Shown here: positions 34,219 to 43,456 of the stretch, in pieces
Layout: each line of letters starts with the position of its first letter
How positions within the stretch are numbered: the stretch's first letter is position 1
From: Chloroflexota bacterium
GTDB taxonomy: Bacteria; Chloroflexota; UBA6077; SHYK01
NCBI GenBank assembly: GCA_009692845.1
Contig: SHYK01000001.1
Span: 116,400-180,399, forward strand
Direction of reading: 5' to 3'
Length of the DNA: 64,000 nucleotides
Translations under genes and position numbers: made by a program
Notes under the pieces: generated by a model
Told to the model about the DNA's origin: nothing
The model's input: the letters and a program-made list of their open reading frames with translations, nothing else
The model's database searches: none

Positions 34219-36138
34219 ATGCTACGAACGGCCCTTAGCGCTGTCAAGGAATGGCAGGACATGAATTGGGATTCGATCTCGGCCGCGGGCCTTTATCTGG
34301 TTTTCGTTGGGGCGACACTGGTTCTGGGCAGCGTCGTCAGCCGGTTGCCGGTCTTGGCCTTGATCCCGGCGAGTCTGGTCTTGCTCAGCCTGGGGCTCTA
34401 CCTGGCCAACCTGTTCTCGGCGGGGCCTCTATTCGCACTCGGCTTTGCCTTGATCTGGACGGTCGGAGCGCTGAGGCTGCTCAGCCGATCGTTTTCCGGA
34501 CCAGGGTCCGGGAAGCGGGCCACCGTGATTGGTTTGCTGGTGGCAGTGTCCGCGGCGGCAGTCATAGCGGCGCCGCGATTCGGACCCATGGTTTCAGTCG
34601 GGCTTTCGGCCGGCCAGCTTCAATTTATTGTGGCCACCGATGAGGATAAACATCTCGCGATCTTGACCAGCCTGGTGGCCGGGACCGGCCCCATTCCCTT
34701 CCCATTCGACCCGACCGTGCCTTTCGCTTACTATTACTTCTTCTACCTGCTCCCCGCTGAGATCCTGAAGCTGGTTCCCCACGCCCACGCGCAGGTCGTT
34801 TGGTTCGGCCATCTGTTAATCGCTCAGGTCTCGTTCTTCTGTGCCGCACTGCTGGTCATTGATCGGATCACGGTCAAGCCGTGGTTGCGAGGCTTGGGCT
34901 TCCTGCTCATGCTCTGCGGGACCTCGTTCAAATTCGTGCCCAAGCTCATGGGCTGGTACGGGATTAGGGACGACCCCCACATCGAGCATTGGTGGTTCAG
35001 TCCGGGCGCGTCACCGCTCCCGGAGGCCGGCTGGCAAATCACGCATCCAGTTACGCTGGCCCTGTGGGTGCCCCAACATCAGTTCGCCGCGACCGGGGTA
35101 CTCCTGGCGGCGCTGATTCTCCTGCGAGGGACGCCGACCTGGAAGGAAAGCCTGGCGGTGGGTTTGATCCTGGCCGCCATGCTGGGCGCTTCGGCCTTTG
35201 TGGCAATCGCTTTTGTCGGGGCGTTGCTACTGCTGGGATTGACCCAGATCCGCGACCTCCAGTTCGGGGTGAGAATCGGCGCATCCCTGGTGACGGCCCT
35301 GGTCGTGAGCCTTCCGTTGCTAATCGGATGGGGCTCGAATGAGGCCCAGATTGCACTGAAGCCGTATCTGCCGCTCGCCCCGGGCATGCCCGCTCCGTTG
35401 GGCATCCTGTGGTTCTACCTGGTGGAGACCGGCCCGCTGATCCCACTTCTGGGGACACTCATCGTTGTGTACCTGCGCCAGGATCGCGACCTCTCCAGGT
35501 TGTTCCTGATTCTGACCTTGGGAACTTTCGTACCCTTGGTACTGGGCCGGCTCTTCCAATCCACCTCTTACAACGACGTGGGAATGCGCACCCAGGTGCT
35601 GTTCGGTCTGTTCGGGCCGCTACTCCTGGTATTCCTGCTGACCCGGGTGCGCCTCGCCAGACCGGCCCTAGCTGCAACGATGCTGGTAGCCGCCACCGGG
35701 ATCCTGGCCGGCGCGATTTCAGGAGGCCTGGAGATTGTTTACTGGTTTGGCCGGCTGGACACTCATTCGGCCGCGGACTCGATCGTCTATCAGGCGGTGA
35801 CCGCTTGGACCGAGCCGAATGACATTGTCATTATCAATGCCTCGAACATCGCCGACCGGCTTCCGTTGTCATCGAATCGATTGACCCTGGAGCCGCTCAC
35901 GCCCTTCTCGATGGACGTGTATTTACCCAGGGACTATCACTGGCAAGGTCCCTATTCGGAGGCGCTTTGCTCCCTCTACCGAAAGCTGGGGACGACCGCC
36001 GTGCCATATGGACGCGTCTACCTGGAGCTGAGGCGCGGACCCGTCCTCAGTTGCGGCGCCCTCGATGCGGACAAGCAATTTGCCACGATTGTGAAGGCGA
36101 CCGAGCTCTTCACCTTGTACCGGCTGCCCCAATGGTGA
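34219..36138 (+). CDS. Large polytopic membrane protein, glycosyltransferase-like
   Basis: A 639-residue protein with about 12 hydrophobic segments, beginning near LYLVFVGATLVLGSVV and ending near LAATMLVAATGILAGAIS. A loop with ATDEDKHLAILTSLV and PFAYYYFFYLLPAEIL, and another with HWWFSPGASPL and WVPQHQFAATGVLLA, suggest an acceptor site. The soluble C-terminal 130 residues include DIVIINASNIADRLPLSSNR. The layout resembles GT39/GT83-type or DUF2298-like membrane glycosyltransferases using polyprenyl-linked sugars, but I cannot place it in a named family. The stop overlaps the following gene by seven bases, so they are coupled. Confidence 0.7.
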   Translation: MLRTALSAVKEWQDMNWDSISAAGLYLVFVGATLVLGSVVSRLPVLALIPASLVLLSLGLYLANLFSAGPLFALGFALIWTVGALRLLSRSFSGPGSGKRATVIGLLVAVSAAAVIAAPRFGPMVSVGLSAGQLQFIVATDEDKHLAILTSLVAGTGPIPFPFDPTVPFAYYYFFYLLPAEILKLVPHAHAQVVWFGHLLIAQVSFFCAALLVIDRITVKPWLRGLGFLLMLCGTSFKFVPKLMGWYGIRDDPHIEHWWFSPGASPLPEAGWQITHPVTLALWVPQHQFAATGVLLAALILLRGTPTWKESLAVGLILAAMLGASAFVAIAFVGALLLLGLTQIRDLQFGVRIGASLVTALVVSLPLLIGWGSNEAQIALKPYLPLAPGMPAPLGILWFYLVETGPLIPLLGTLIVVYLRQDRDLSRLFLILTLGTFVPLVLGRLFQSTSYNDVGMRTQVLFGLFGPLLLVFLLTRVRLARPALAATMLVAATGILAGAISGGLEIVYWFGRLDTHSAADSIVYQAVTAWTEPNDIVIINASNIADRLPLSSNRLTLEPLTPFSMDVYLPRDYHWQGPYSEALCSLYRKLGTTAVPYGRVYLELRRGPVLSCGALDADKQFATIVKATELFTLYRLPQW

Positions 36139-38135
36139 AGGGGAAATGGTGGCAGGATCTGGCCTGGTGCTCCTTTCTGGTCGGGACGGCGCTCATCTAC
36201 TACTGGCGGTACTTGGGTTGGTTCGGCGCTGAGAGCTCATTCGGTGGCACGGACTTCACCAACATTTTTTGGCCGTTGCACAAATTCAATATTCATGAGT
36301 GGCAAGCAGGACGGATTCCCCTCTGGAATAACAGCTTCTCAGGGGGCGTTCCGCAAATCGGGAATACCGAGGCGGCCGTCTTCTATCCATTCGGACTGAT
36401 CGAGTTGATCCTGGCCGGTCGGGGCGAGCCAATGACCGGGATCTACACGCGGCTGTGGCTCGACACCTGCGTCGCCGGGATCGGGATGTATTTCTTGGTG
36501 CGGCGCCTGACCGGGCAACGGGCGGCGGGGGCGCTGGCCGGGGTGGCCTTTAGCTTGAGCGGCCTCCTGCTCGGTTATGCGGCCGATCAGCTCAGCTATC
36601 TCGAGGCGCTGGCGTGGTTCCCCCTGGCGCTGTTCTGCCTCGACCGAGCACTGCATGCGAGGCGGTGGGTGCCCCTGGCGTGGCTGTCCGGATGGTGTGC
36701 GGCTCCCTGCTTCCTCGGGGGTTATCCGCAGATGTGGCTGATCCTGGCCGCGGCCGCCGGGGTCGTGACGATCAGTGCGGGCGCTCAGCCTGGAGCCGCC
36801 GGACCCTGGAGACGGATAGGCGCGCTGGCGATCATGGCAATTTCCTCGCTCTCCCTCGTCACCCTGCAGCTCATACCGGCCGTTGAGTTCTTTATGAATT
36901 CCGATCGCTCGGCGCCCGGTCTGGGCGGAGGCTATGGCTGGGTCCAGGTCCTGGGACTGGTGTTTCCGGGGGCAGATGGGGACCTGGGGATGTATGTGGG
37001 GCTGGTCGCGCTGCTGCTCGCGGCCGCCGCGCTGGTTACCGCCCGGCGCGACCTTCGGGTCGCTTGCTGGGCGGTCGCAGGCCTCGTCGGCCTGCTGGCG
37101 GCGTTGGGTGAAACCACGCCGGTGTATGGGCTCGTGTTTTCCCATCTCGGCTTTGGTTTGTTTCGGAACCAGACTCGGAATGTTGCCTTGCTGGTTTTGT
37201 CGCTGTCCGTCCTGTCGGGATTTGGTCTCGCGCTTTTAATGCGGAAGGTGCCCTTTGCGAACCTGGTCGGGCCGGTCATGGTGGTGGTGGCGACGGCAAA
37301 TCTGCTCGTGGTGAGCTGGGGCAACAACTGGCCCCAACCGACGCCGTTCGTGCCGGTCGCGGAGCGCTACCCGCGGATACTGGCGTTTTTGCGCGCGGAC
37401 CAGCAGCGGGAGCCGATGCGCTTCGCGGTCGATCAGAAGGCGGATCTCTTTTCGCCCCACGAGGCTTTCGCTTACGGCCTGGAGACGATCAGTGGGGAGC
37501 TCAACTTCCGGGTGAAGCGGAGCTACGACTTGATCGACACCGATGCCTATTGGCGCCAGTGGCAGCTGTTCAACATCCGCTACATCGTGTCGCGGCGCGA
37601 TCTCAAGGGTGACGGAATAGAAGAAGTGGTGGAGGTGCGGGAGGGAGATCTTCGACTGTTCCGCATGCTGTATCCGCTGCCGCGGGCGCACGTCGTGTGG
37701 AACGTCCGGGTTGCTCGTGATTCGGAGCAAGCATTCCGCCAGACGCTGGACGGCAGCTTCGACCCGGGCACCGATGGTGTGCTGGAAGCGGAGCTTCCGC
37801 GGGCTTTGACCCGACCGGTCGATGGAGCGCAGCAAGTCGAGGTGCGACGTCTCGATCCAACCGAAACTCGGATAGATGTCCAGATAGCCACCGAAGGTCT
37901 GCTCATCTTGAGCCAGCCCAATTACCCGGGCTGGAAGGCGGAAGTTGATGGCGAGCCGGCCGATTTGCTCCGAGCCGACTATGCTTTTCAGGGGGTACTG
38001 GTCCCCGCTGGCCAGCACCATGTTCGGGTCTACTACGATCCGATCTCGTTCAAGATCGGCCTGGCCATTACCCTCGGAAGTCTCGGGGTAGGGACCCTGA
38101 TTCTGATTCGGGGGCTCCTCGCCAGTCGTCGCTAG
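36132..38135 (+). CDS. YfhO-family membrane protein
   Basis: A 667-residue membrane protein. The N-terminal part has TM segments and the luminal loop FGGTDFTNIFWPLHKFNIHE, WQAGRIPLWNNSFSGGVPQI and YPFGLIELIL, which is characteristic of the YfhO family. Its members in firmicutes help glycosylate lipoteichoic acid. The C-terminal soluble domain (about residues 420-640) ends with ILSQPNYPGWKAEVDGEPAD, another family hallmark. The start ATG 36132 overlaps the previous gene's stop. Its own TAG overlaps that of the convergent gene at CTAG (38132-38135). It likely acts in transfer of sugars from a lipid carrier on the outer membrane face. Confidence 0.82.
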   Translation: MVKGKWWQDLAWCSFLVGTALIYYWRYLGWFGAESSFGGTDFTNIFWPLHKFNIHEWQAGRIPLWNNSFSGGVPQIGNTEAAVFYPFGLIELILAGRGEPMTGIYTRLWLDTCVAGIGMYFLVRRLTGQRAAGALAGVAFSLSGLLLGYAADQLSYLEALAWFPLALFCLDRALHARRWVPLAWLSGWCAAPCFLGGYPQMWLILAAAAGVVTISAGAQPGAAGPWRRIGALAIMAISSLSLVTLQLIPAVEFFMNSDRSAPGLGGGYGWVQVLGLVFPGADGDLGMYVGLVALLLAAAALVTARRDLRVACWAVAGLVGLLAALGETTPVYGLVFSHLGFGLFRNQTRNVALLVLSLSVLSGFGLALLMRKVPFANLVGPVMVVVATANLLVVSWGNNWPQPTPFVPVAERYPRILAFLRADQQREPMRFAVDQKADLFSPHEAFAYGLETISGELNFRVKRSYDLIDTDAYWRQWQLFNIRYIVSRRDLKGDGIEEVVEVREGDLRLFRMLYPLPRAHVVWNVRVARDSEQAFRQTLDGSFDPGTDGVLEAELPRALTRPVDGAQQVEVRRLDPTETRIDVQIATEGLLILSQPNYPGWKAEVDGEPADLLRADYAFQGVLVPAGQHHVRVYYDPISFKIGLAITLGSLGVGTLILIRGLLASRR

Positions 38136-40468
38136 CGCAGGGCCACCGAGAAGTGATCCGAAGTCGAGCCATCCGGCATATGGACGACCTGTCGTTGGAG
38201 AGACTGGCTGTCATAGAGACCGATTTCGAGACTGCTCGCCAGGCGGAGATCGCTGCCCAGCGGGTGAACGTCGCGGACGATCTCGTCGAGATCCCAGAGC
38301 GCGGTCGGGTAACTTCCGTTCATTGGGGGGCTGTCGTGCTGGGCGACGATATTCCCCTGGGTGTCCAGCGCATGGACGAAAACAGTGTAGGAGCGGAACG
38401 GCTTGACCAGAGCCCTCCAGGTTAGCTCGACGGCGTCGCCGATCCGGTTCACGTCAGCTATCCCTACTTCCTGGCTGCCGAAGACAGCTATATCCGGGCC
38501 AGCGGTCTGGGGTGGGCCGACCGCCCCTATTTTGAGCGGACCGATCCGGAGGGTGGAGCCGATCGAGTTTCGGCCCTGGAAAAGCGGCAAATGCTCGATT
38601 CCACTAGCGGCAAATCGATAAAAGCCGGTCTCGAAGGTGTAGCCGCCAGTGGGCATATCGCCCGGAAGATCCAGTTCCAGCCAATAAAGCACGGTGTCAT
38701 GGAGCTGCCAGCGGCCGACCAGGGCGGCGTAGTCATCGGCGGCCGCCGCCCAGAGTCGGCCGGACCCGTCCTGGAGATGGCCGAAGAGGCGCATCTCGGC
38801 CCAGCCTGGATAGTCGGGATCGAGGACGTCCCAGGCGAGCATCATGGAGCTCTTCCGTCCGGCCTGGAAGCTAGCAAGCCCGAAGTTATCAAGGCGGTAG
38901 CCTCGAACGTTCAGCACACCGAAGTCGGCCTCCACTGGCTTCAGCGCGGCCCCGCTGAGGTAGCTATCAACGGCGTCGGGTCCGAGACGGAAGAGCTCAA
39001 ACATGGGCCTGCCCGTGGTCGAGCTGATCGTGGATTCCGGTGGTGCGAACTGCCGGGTAAGGGTGCGAGACGCGGGTCCGTCGGCCTCGGTCAGGTAGTA
39101 GCCGCCCTGCCGATCGAGCACCAGCGTGTTTGCGCTGTCAAAAGGCGTCGTCTGCCCGCGGCTGGTCAGCAAATAGTTGAGGATGAAGCCGCGATTGCCG
39201 GCCCCCCCGACGAACAGGCGCGCGTTAGGGTCAACGGCCTGGCCCAGCTTGACGGCTGCCTCCGTGTAACGGAGTGGCATGCCATATAGAGCGCCGAGAT
39301 TTCCAGCTCCAGCGTCGCCGAGGAAGCTGCCGTAGTCGAAGAGCCGCCAGCCGACGATAGCGACGATCGTGGCTACAGCTAGCATCCGGGGCAGCGCGGT
39401 CAGGCCCAGGCCGGCCAAGGCGGCGGCGGCCGGAACCAGGGCCAGCAAGTAGTGAGGGAATACCGCCTCCGCGCTGCGGAGCGAGGTCAGGACTGGAAGC
39501 GCTAGCCAGACTGAGAGCACCCAGCCATGGGGTCGGCGGAGCGCCAATCCGAGTCCGAGGGCGGTCAAGGCCAAGAGCGTCCACGCCATCGGCTCGCTCG
39601 CCAGAGACAAATCGAGGTCGGGCCACCAGTTCTGGATCTGGCGGTGGAAGTCGCCCCCGATGACCGAGAGGGCCACATAGGGCCCTTGCGCCCGGAACTC
39701 GCGGGGCGTACCGAGATAGGCGCCCGCCGCCCGGAGGTCGGTCCAGCCAGACGTAGCCTCCAAAACGGCATAAGGAGCCAGGATCAAGGCGAGGACGACG
39801 GCTGCCAGGGCCAAGGCTTTGCGGTCCAGGTTACGCCAGTGGAGAGAGCCCACCGCGAGAAAGACCGGAAGGAAGACCGCCACACTCAGATGGAGCTGAG
39901 TAGCGCAGCAAACGGCCAGCAGGCCGGCGGCGAAGCGCCGTCCGTCGCGGCGGGAGACAAACCCGACCAGCCCCCACAAGCCCACCGCGCAGAAGAAGGC
40001 GACCAGCTCCGGGTTCCAGATCATCCGACTGTAGATGATGGCGGCGGGAGAAAACGCGTAAAGGAAAGCCCCGGCTGAGCCGGCTCGGCGGCCCCCGATG
40101 TCGCGGCCAGCCAGGTAGACGAAAACCGCGCCGAAAGCGTCGATGACCGATTCGAAGGCGGATACCCAGACTGGATCCGGGCTGACCATCATCGGAAGTG
40201 CCAGGAGGAATGTGATGAGCGGCGGATGCCGAATGCCGACCGTGAATGTCAGTCCGCTGGTGAGCGGAAGACGGTGCCCATTGGCCAGGTCCGCCGCATT
40301 CTGGAGGAGGATCGACTGTTCGAAGTCGAAGTGGGTGAGGTCGATCTGCCAGAGGCGTAGCGCGAGACCGGCCGCCAGTGCGACCCAGGCCTCGATAGGC
40401 AGCTTGTTCAATAGTCGGATTACAGGTGACCTCTCCTGGCGAGATGGGTCCGGGGCCTGCGGGCTCAA
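38132..40468 (-). CDS. GT39-like membrane glycosyltransferase
   Basis: A 778-residue protein. The N-terminal region has TM helices and the first-loop motif QIDLTHFDFEQSILLQNAAD, with acidic residues, then GLTFTVGIRHPPLITFLLAL and FLYAFSPAAIIYSRMIWNPE, which is typical of the PMT/ArnT (GT39, GT83) fold. The C-terminal 250 residues are soluble and beta-rich, with AVELTWRALVKPFRSYTVFV and HALDTQGNIVAQHDSPP resembling a carbohydrate-binding-like Ig module. It is convergent with the YfhO gene, the stop codons overlapping at CTAG. It probably transfers a lipid-linked sugar; donor and acceptor are unknown. Confidence 0.75.
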   Translation of the reverse strand: MSPQAPDPSRQERSPVIRLLNKLPIEAWVALAAGLALRLWQIDLTHFDFEQSILLQNAADLANGHRLPLTSGLTFTVGIRHPPLITFLLALPMMVSPDPVWVSAFESVIDAFGAVFVYLAGRDIGGRRAGSAGAFLYAFSPAAIIYSRMIWNPELVAFFCAVGLWGLVGFVSRRDGRRFAAGLLAVCCATQLHLSVAVFLPVFLAVGSLHWRNLDRKALALAAVVLALILAPYAVLEATSGWTDLRAAGAYLGTPREFRAQGPYVALSVIGGDFHRQIQNWWPDLDLSLASEPMAWTLLALTALGLGLALRRPHGWVLSVWLALPVLTSLRSAEAVFPHYLLALVPAAAALAGLGLTALPRMLAVATIVAIVGWRLFDYGSFLGDAGAGNLGALYGMPLRYTEAAVKLGQAVDPNARLFVGGAGNRGFILNYLLTSRGQTTPFDSANTLVLDRQGGYYLTEADGPASRTLTRQFAPPESTISSTTGRPMFELFRLGPDAVDSYLSGAALKPVEADFGVLNVRGYRLDNFGLASFQAGRKSSMMLAWDVLDPDYPGWAEMRLFGHLQDGSGRLWAAAADDYAALVGRWQLHDTVLYWLELDLPGDMPTGGYTFETGFYRFAASGIEHLPLFQGRNSIGSTLRIGPLKIGAVGPPQTAGPDIAVFGSQEVGIADVNRIGDAVELTWRALVKPFRSYTVFVHALDTQGNIVAQHDSPPMNGSYPTALWDLDEIVRDVHPLGSDLRLASSLEIGLYDSQSLQRQVVHMPDGSTSDHFSVALR

Positions 40469-40651
40469 TGCAAGCGGAGATTGTAGGGCTAGCTAGTCGA
40501 TCGAATGGCTCGCGGTTGAATCAGGGTCAAGACATCTCCAGCAGGGCGGAGGTCCGGGTAGTGGGACCGTAGGGCGTTGGTCAGAGCAGGGTAAGAAAAT
40601 TCACAGGTCGGGTAACACGCCAATCAAACGGGCGTTTTCCGGCTCGCTGGG

Positions 40652-41815
40652 GTGCTACAAACTATCCAGCGGATTTCGGGCCTATTCGTCATAAGGTTCA
40701 GTTGTTGCAAGGAAGTCAGAGGCGGAGTGTTCAAGGAGAAGCCTGGCGGCCTGGTCGTGGACTATCTCGGCCTCGCCGACGAGCTGAGGAAGGCGCTGGC
40801 CACCTACACCGAGAGCGGGGGCACGGGCCGAACCGCCTTGGATCAGGCGGAAGCCGTGGCCCTCGTGCAGGAGAAGTACGAGATCTGCCTCGGCCTCTTT
40901 TACGGCTTCGACTGGTCCGCCTGGACCACTGGGGGACCGCAGGCGCGTCTCTCGCTCCTTCCCGCCGCCCAGGAGCACATCCTGAGTCAGGACGATGGCA
41001 AGAATCGCGTGCTCGCTGCTGTGACCGCGCTTACTCTGACATTCGCTCTGGCCGTCCCCCACGAGGAAGCGATGGCCATCCGCGACGACGTTTCCTTCTT
41101 CCAGGCGGTCCGCTCTGTTCTCGCCAAGGGGACCGATGGCCAACAAAAGACCGACTACGAGCTGGACCACGCCATCCGCCAGATCATATCGGGCGCGCTG
41201 GTTTCCGAAGGCGTGATGGACATTTTCGAAGCGGCCGGCCTGAAGAAGCCGGACATCTCGATTCTCTCGGACCAGTTCCTCGCGGAGATTCGTGATATGC
41301 CCCAACGCAATCTGGCAGTTGAGCTGCTCCAGAAGCTCTTGGCTGGCGAGATCAGGGCGCGCGCCTTGCGGGATATCGTGCAATCGCGCTCCTTTGCGGA
41401 AATGCTTTCCCAGGCCGTGCGTAAGTATCAGAACCGGGCCATCGAGACCGCGCAGGTCATCGAAGAGCTGATCCAGCTCGCCAAAGACATGAGCGAGGCA
41501 GATCGCCGTGGCGAGCAGTTTGGGCTTAACAGTGAAGAAGTCGCCTTCTACAACGCTCTTGAGACCAACAACAGCGCGGTCGAAGTCTTGGGCGAACCCA
41601 CGCTCAAGCTCATCGCCCGCGAGCTAGCCGAGACCATCAAGAAAAACGCAAAGCTCGACTGGACGCTCCGAGAGAATGTTCGCGCCCAGATGCGCGTCTA
41701 CGTCCGACGCATCCTACGCAAGTACGGCTATCCGCCGGACCTCCAGGAAAAAGCGACGCAGACGGTGCTTGAGCAAGCTGAAGTTCTGGCACAGCAGTGG
41801 ACCGTCACGGCCTGA
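40652..41815 (+). pseudogene. C-terminal remnant of a type I restriction enzyme R subunit
   Basis: From about 40727 the frame reads [40 protein letters not shown] and [20 protein letters not shown], then [16 protein letters not shown] [19 protein letters not shown]. This is the C-terminal helical domain of HsdR, the motor and nuclease subunit of type I restriction systems. A complete HsdR is about 1000 residues; the PD-(D/E)xK nuclease and the DEAD translocase core are absent. GTG 40727, after GAGG, could still start a 362-residue fragment. No hsdM or hsdS lies in the window. The frame itself is intact, suggesting recent truncation or a retained function. Confidence 0.82.
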
Positions 41816-42227
41816 GCCCCAAACGAGCCAACCGCCCGTACCGAAAGGAAGTCCTTTTAGGTGGGACGCCTGAGGGGCCAGACTGGATCGTCGGCGAACG
41901 ACCACGCTTTCGGTGGGCCATTAACTACCATCAGCCAGAGCCAACGTCGCTGATCGTTTCCCTTATCGGCGCCTGGGCGCGACCGAGGGGCTCAATCGGG
42001 CCTGTTCAGCCTAACTTCGCGGTGTTTTTCGCGTGTGCGCAGGCTAATAAACCGAATAAATGCGCGGACAGAGTGCCGGTCGCGGTTTGAGTGGCGCGTG
42101 ACGAGCAGGTGCCCTGCCCACAGTAACTGGTGAACCAATGCGGAGACCGTGCTCGCAGTCGACGCAGAGGCCCTCCGCTCGATATGATGAGGCTTGGTGC
42201 CGAGAAACCTCGGACCAGGAGGCTACC
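41816..42227. other. 412-base stretch without a recognisable gene
   Basis: I see no open frame with family similarity, no RNA gene and no clear terminator here. It lies directly downstream of the HsdR remnant and ends at the ribosome site of the VOC gene (AGGAGG, 42217-42222). It may be leftover sequence from the same disrupted region. Confidence 0.5.
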
Positions 42228-42635
42228 GTGGGAATGAGCAACGTAGACCATTTTGAGCTCGTGGTAACGGACGTGGATCAGGCGGCGGAGTTCTACCGAA
42301 AGCTGGGGCTCGCGGTCGAGACCTCGGATGGCGGAGAGGGCCCCAACGCGCGGAAAAGGACCTTTCTCCGGGTCGGCAAGGACGAGCAGATCAACCTCAT
42401 GAGCCCGACCGACGTCAATCGGTTGCGCCGGACGGCGCTCCCGGGTGGCGGCCACGTTTGTCTGGCCTGGGACGGCTCGATGGACGACTACATGGAGATG
42501 CTCACCAAGAACGGGCTGAAGCCGACCGAGGGACGCGGACCCTCCAAGGCGATCGCCGCGAGAGGCGACGGGACGCACCTCTTCATCCTGGATCCGGACG
42601 GCAACTCCATTGAGGTGATGGCCTACCCGGGCTGA
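42228..42635 (+). CDS. VOC family protein (glyoxalase/bleomycin resistance fold)
   Basis: A 135-residue single VOC module pair. The first beta-alpha-beta unit begins VDHFELVVTDVDQAAEFYRK with a metal-type His; the second has GGGHVCLAWDGS, and the closing FILDPDGNSIEVMAYPG provides the family's terminal Glu. Such proteins are metal-dependent lyases, isomerases or dioxygenases, or binding proteins for drugs; the substrate is unknown. GTG 42228 is preferred to ATG 42234 because AGGAGG ends five bases before it. A hairpin at 42640 follows the stop. Confidence 0.82.
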   Translation: MGMSNVDHFELVVTDVDQAAEFYRKLGLAVETSDGGEGPNARKRTFLRVGKDEQINLMSPTDVNRLRRTALPGGGHVCLAWDGSMDDYMEMLTKNGLKPTEGRGPSKAIAARGDGTHLFILDPDGNSIEVMAYPG

Positions 42636-42639
42636 GTCG

Positions 42640-42681
42640 GAATCAGTCCAGCGGCCGCCGGTGCAGTCGCCGGACTGATTC
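42640..42681. terminator. Hairpin after the VOC gene
   Basis: GAATCAGTCC pairs with GGACTGATTC, with an inner GCGGC/GTCGC-rich segment. It begins five bases after the VOC stop codon. The T-rich tail is short (TCTCAT). Confidence 0.6.
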
Positions 42682-42795
42682 TCATCGCGCGATACGATTT
42701 GCAGAACTGCCAGACGCAAGGGCTGGCGATACCTCGCCACGACTGACGGACGCAGGGGCCGGCTGTACACGAAACCACTGGCTGAAGAGGTCCCG

Positions 42796-43317
42796 ATGCA
42801 CCCGTCGTTCGCTGCTGCCCTCGATCATCCGATCGACGCGCCGGACCTGGTCGGTGAAACCGACCAGGTCCAGTGGTTCCGGAACACCCGGGGGCGACCC
42901 AGTGCAGACCTTTTCGCGGAGCTTGATGAGTTTTACCGGCTGACTGAGCGGGTGATCGAAGCGGCCGGCGGACTCGTTATCAAGTTCATTGGCGATGGCG
43001 TGCTGATCGCCTTCCCGAAAGAACTGGCGGACCCGGGCATCATTGCGCTGCTGCGGCTCAAGCAAGATGCGGAGGCCTGGTTCCGAACCCGCGGCATCGA
43101 CAGCGGTCTCCACGTGAACGTCCATTTCGGGGAGGTGACCATGGGGAAGATGGGGAGCGTTGATCGGCTCGACATCATCGGCGAGACCGTCAACATATGC
43201 GCATCCTTGCCTCACCAGGGCGTGACCCTCACCCCGCAGGCCTTCCGCTGCCTCAGCTCTGAGCATCGGAAGCTCTTCCATCGATTCATCCCGCCGGTGA
43301 CGTACCACCCGGAGTGA
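42796..43317 (+). CDS. Class III nucleotidyl cyclase domain protein, catalytic Arg apparently lost
   Basis: A 173-residue protein that is essentially one adenylate/guanylate cyclase domain. The first metal Asp may be in APDLVGETDQVQW, and the second is in VIKFIGDGVLIAFP. The dimer-partner motif reads RLDIIGETVNICASLPHQG; family members have VNLAARLE there, so the transition-state Asn is kept but the Arg four residues later is Ser. The N-terminal part is shorter and odd compared with FADLVGFT. It could be a regulatory pseudo-cyclase or decaying. The ATG 42796 follows AAGAGG. No sensor domain is attached. Confidence 0.68.
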   Translation: MHPSFAAALDHPIDAPDLVGETDQVQWFRNTRGRPSADLFAELDEFYRLTERVIEAAGGLVIKFIGDGVLIAFPKELADPGIIALLRLKQDAEAWFRTRGIDSGLHVNVHFGEVTMGKMGSVDRLDIIGETVNICASLPHQGVTLTPQAFRCLSSEHRKLFHRFIPPVTYHPE

Positions 43318-43456
43318 GGACGGAGGCCGCGACGTAGAATTCCCGGATGGACCCTTCGAAAAGCCCAGCCACTGCCGGGCACCCGCGCTATGACGGCCTC
43401 GCCCTTGATGGGCGGCTGGCCCGATCTAGCGGACATAAGGCCAGCATCGAGCTCTT

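Noticed and set aside
42050..42140. Segment with GGTCGCGGTTTGAGT and GGTGAACC considered as a tRNA or tRNA fragment next to the HsdR remnant
   Set aside because: No acceptor stem, anticodon arm or CCA end could be assembled.
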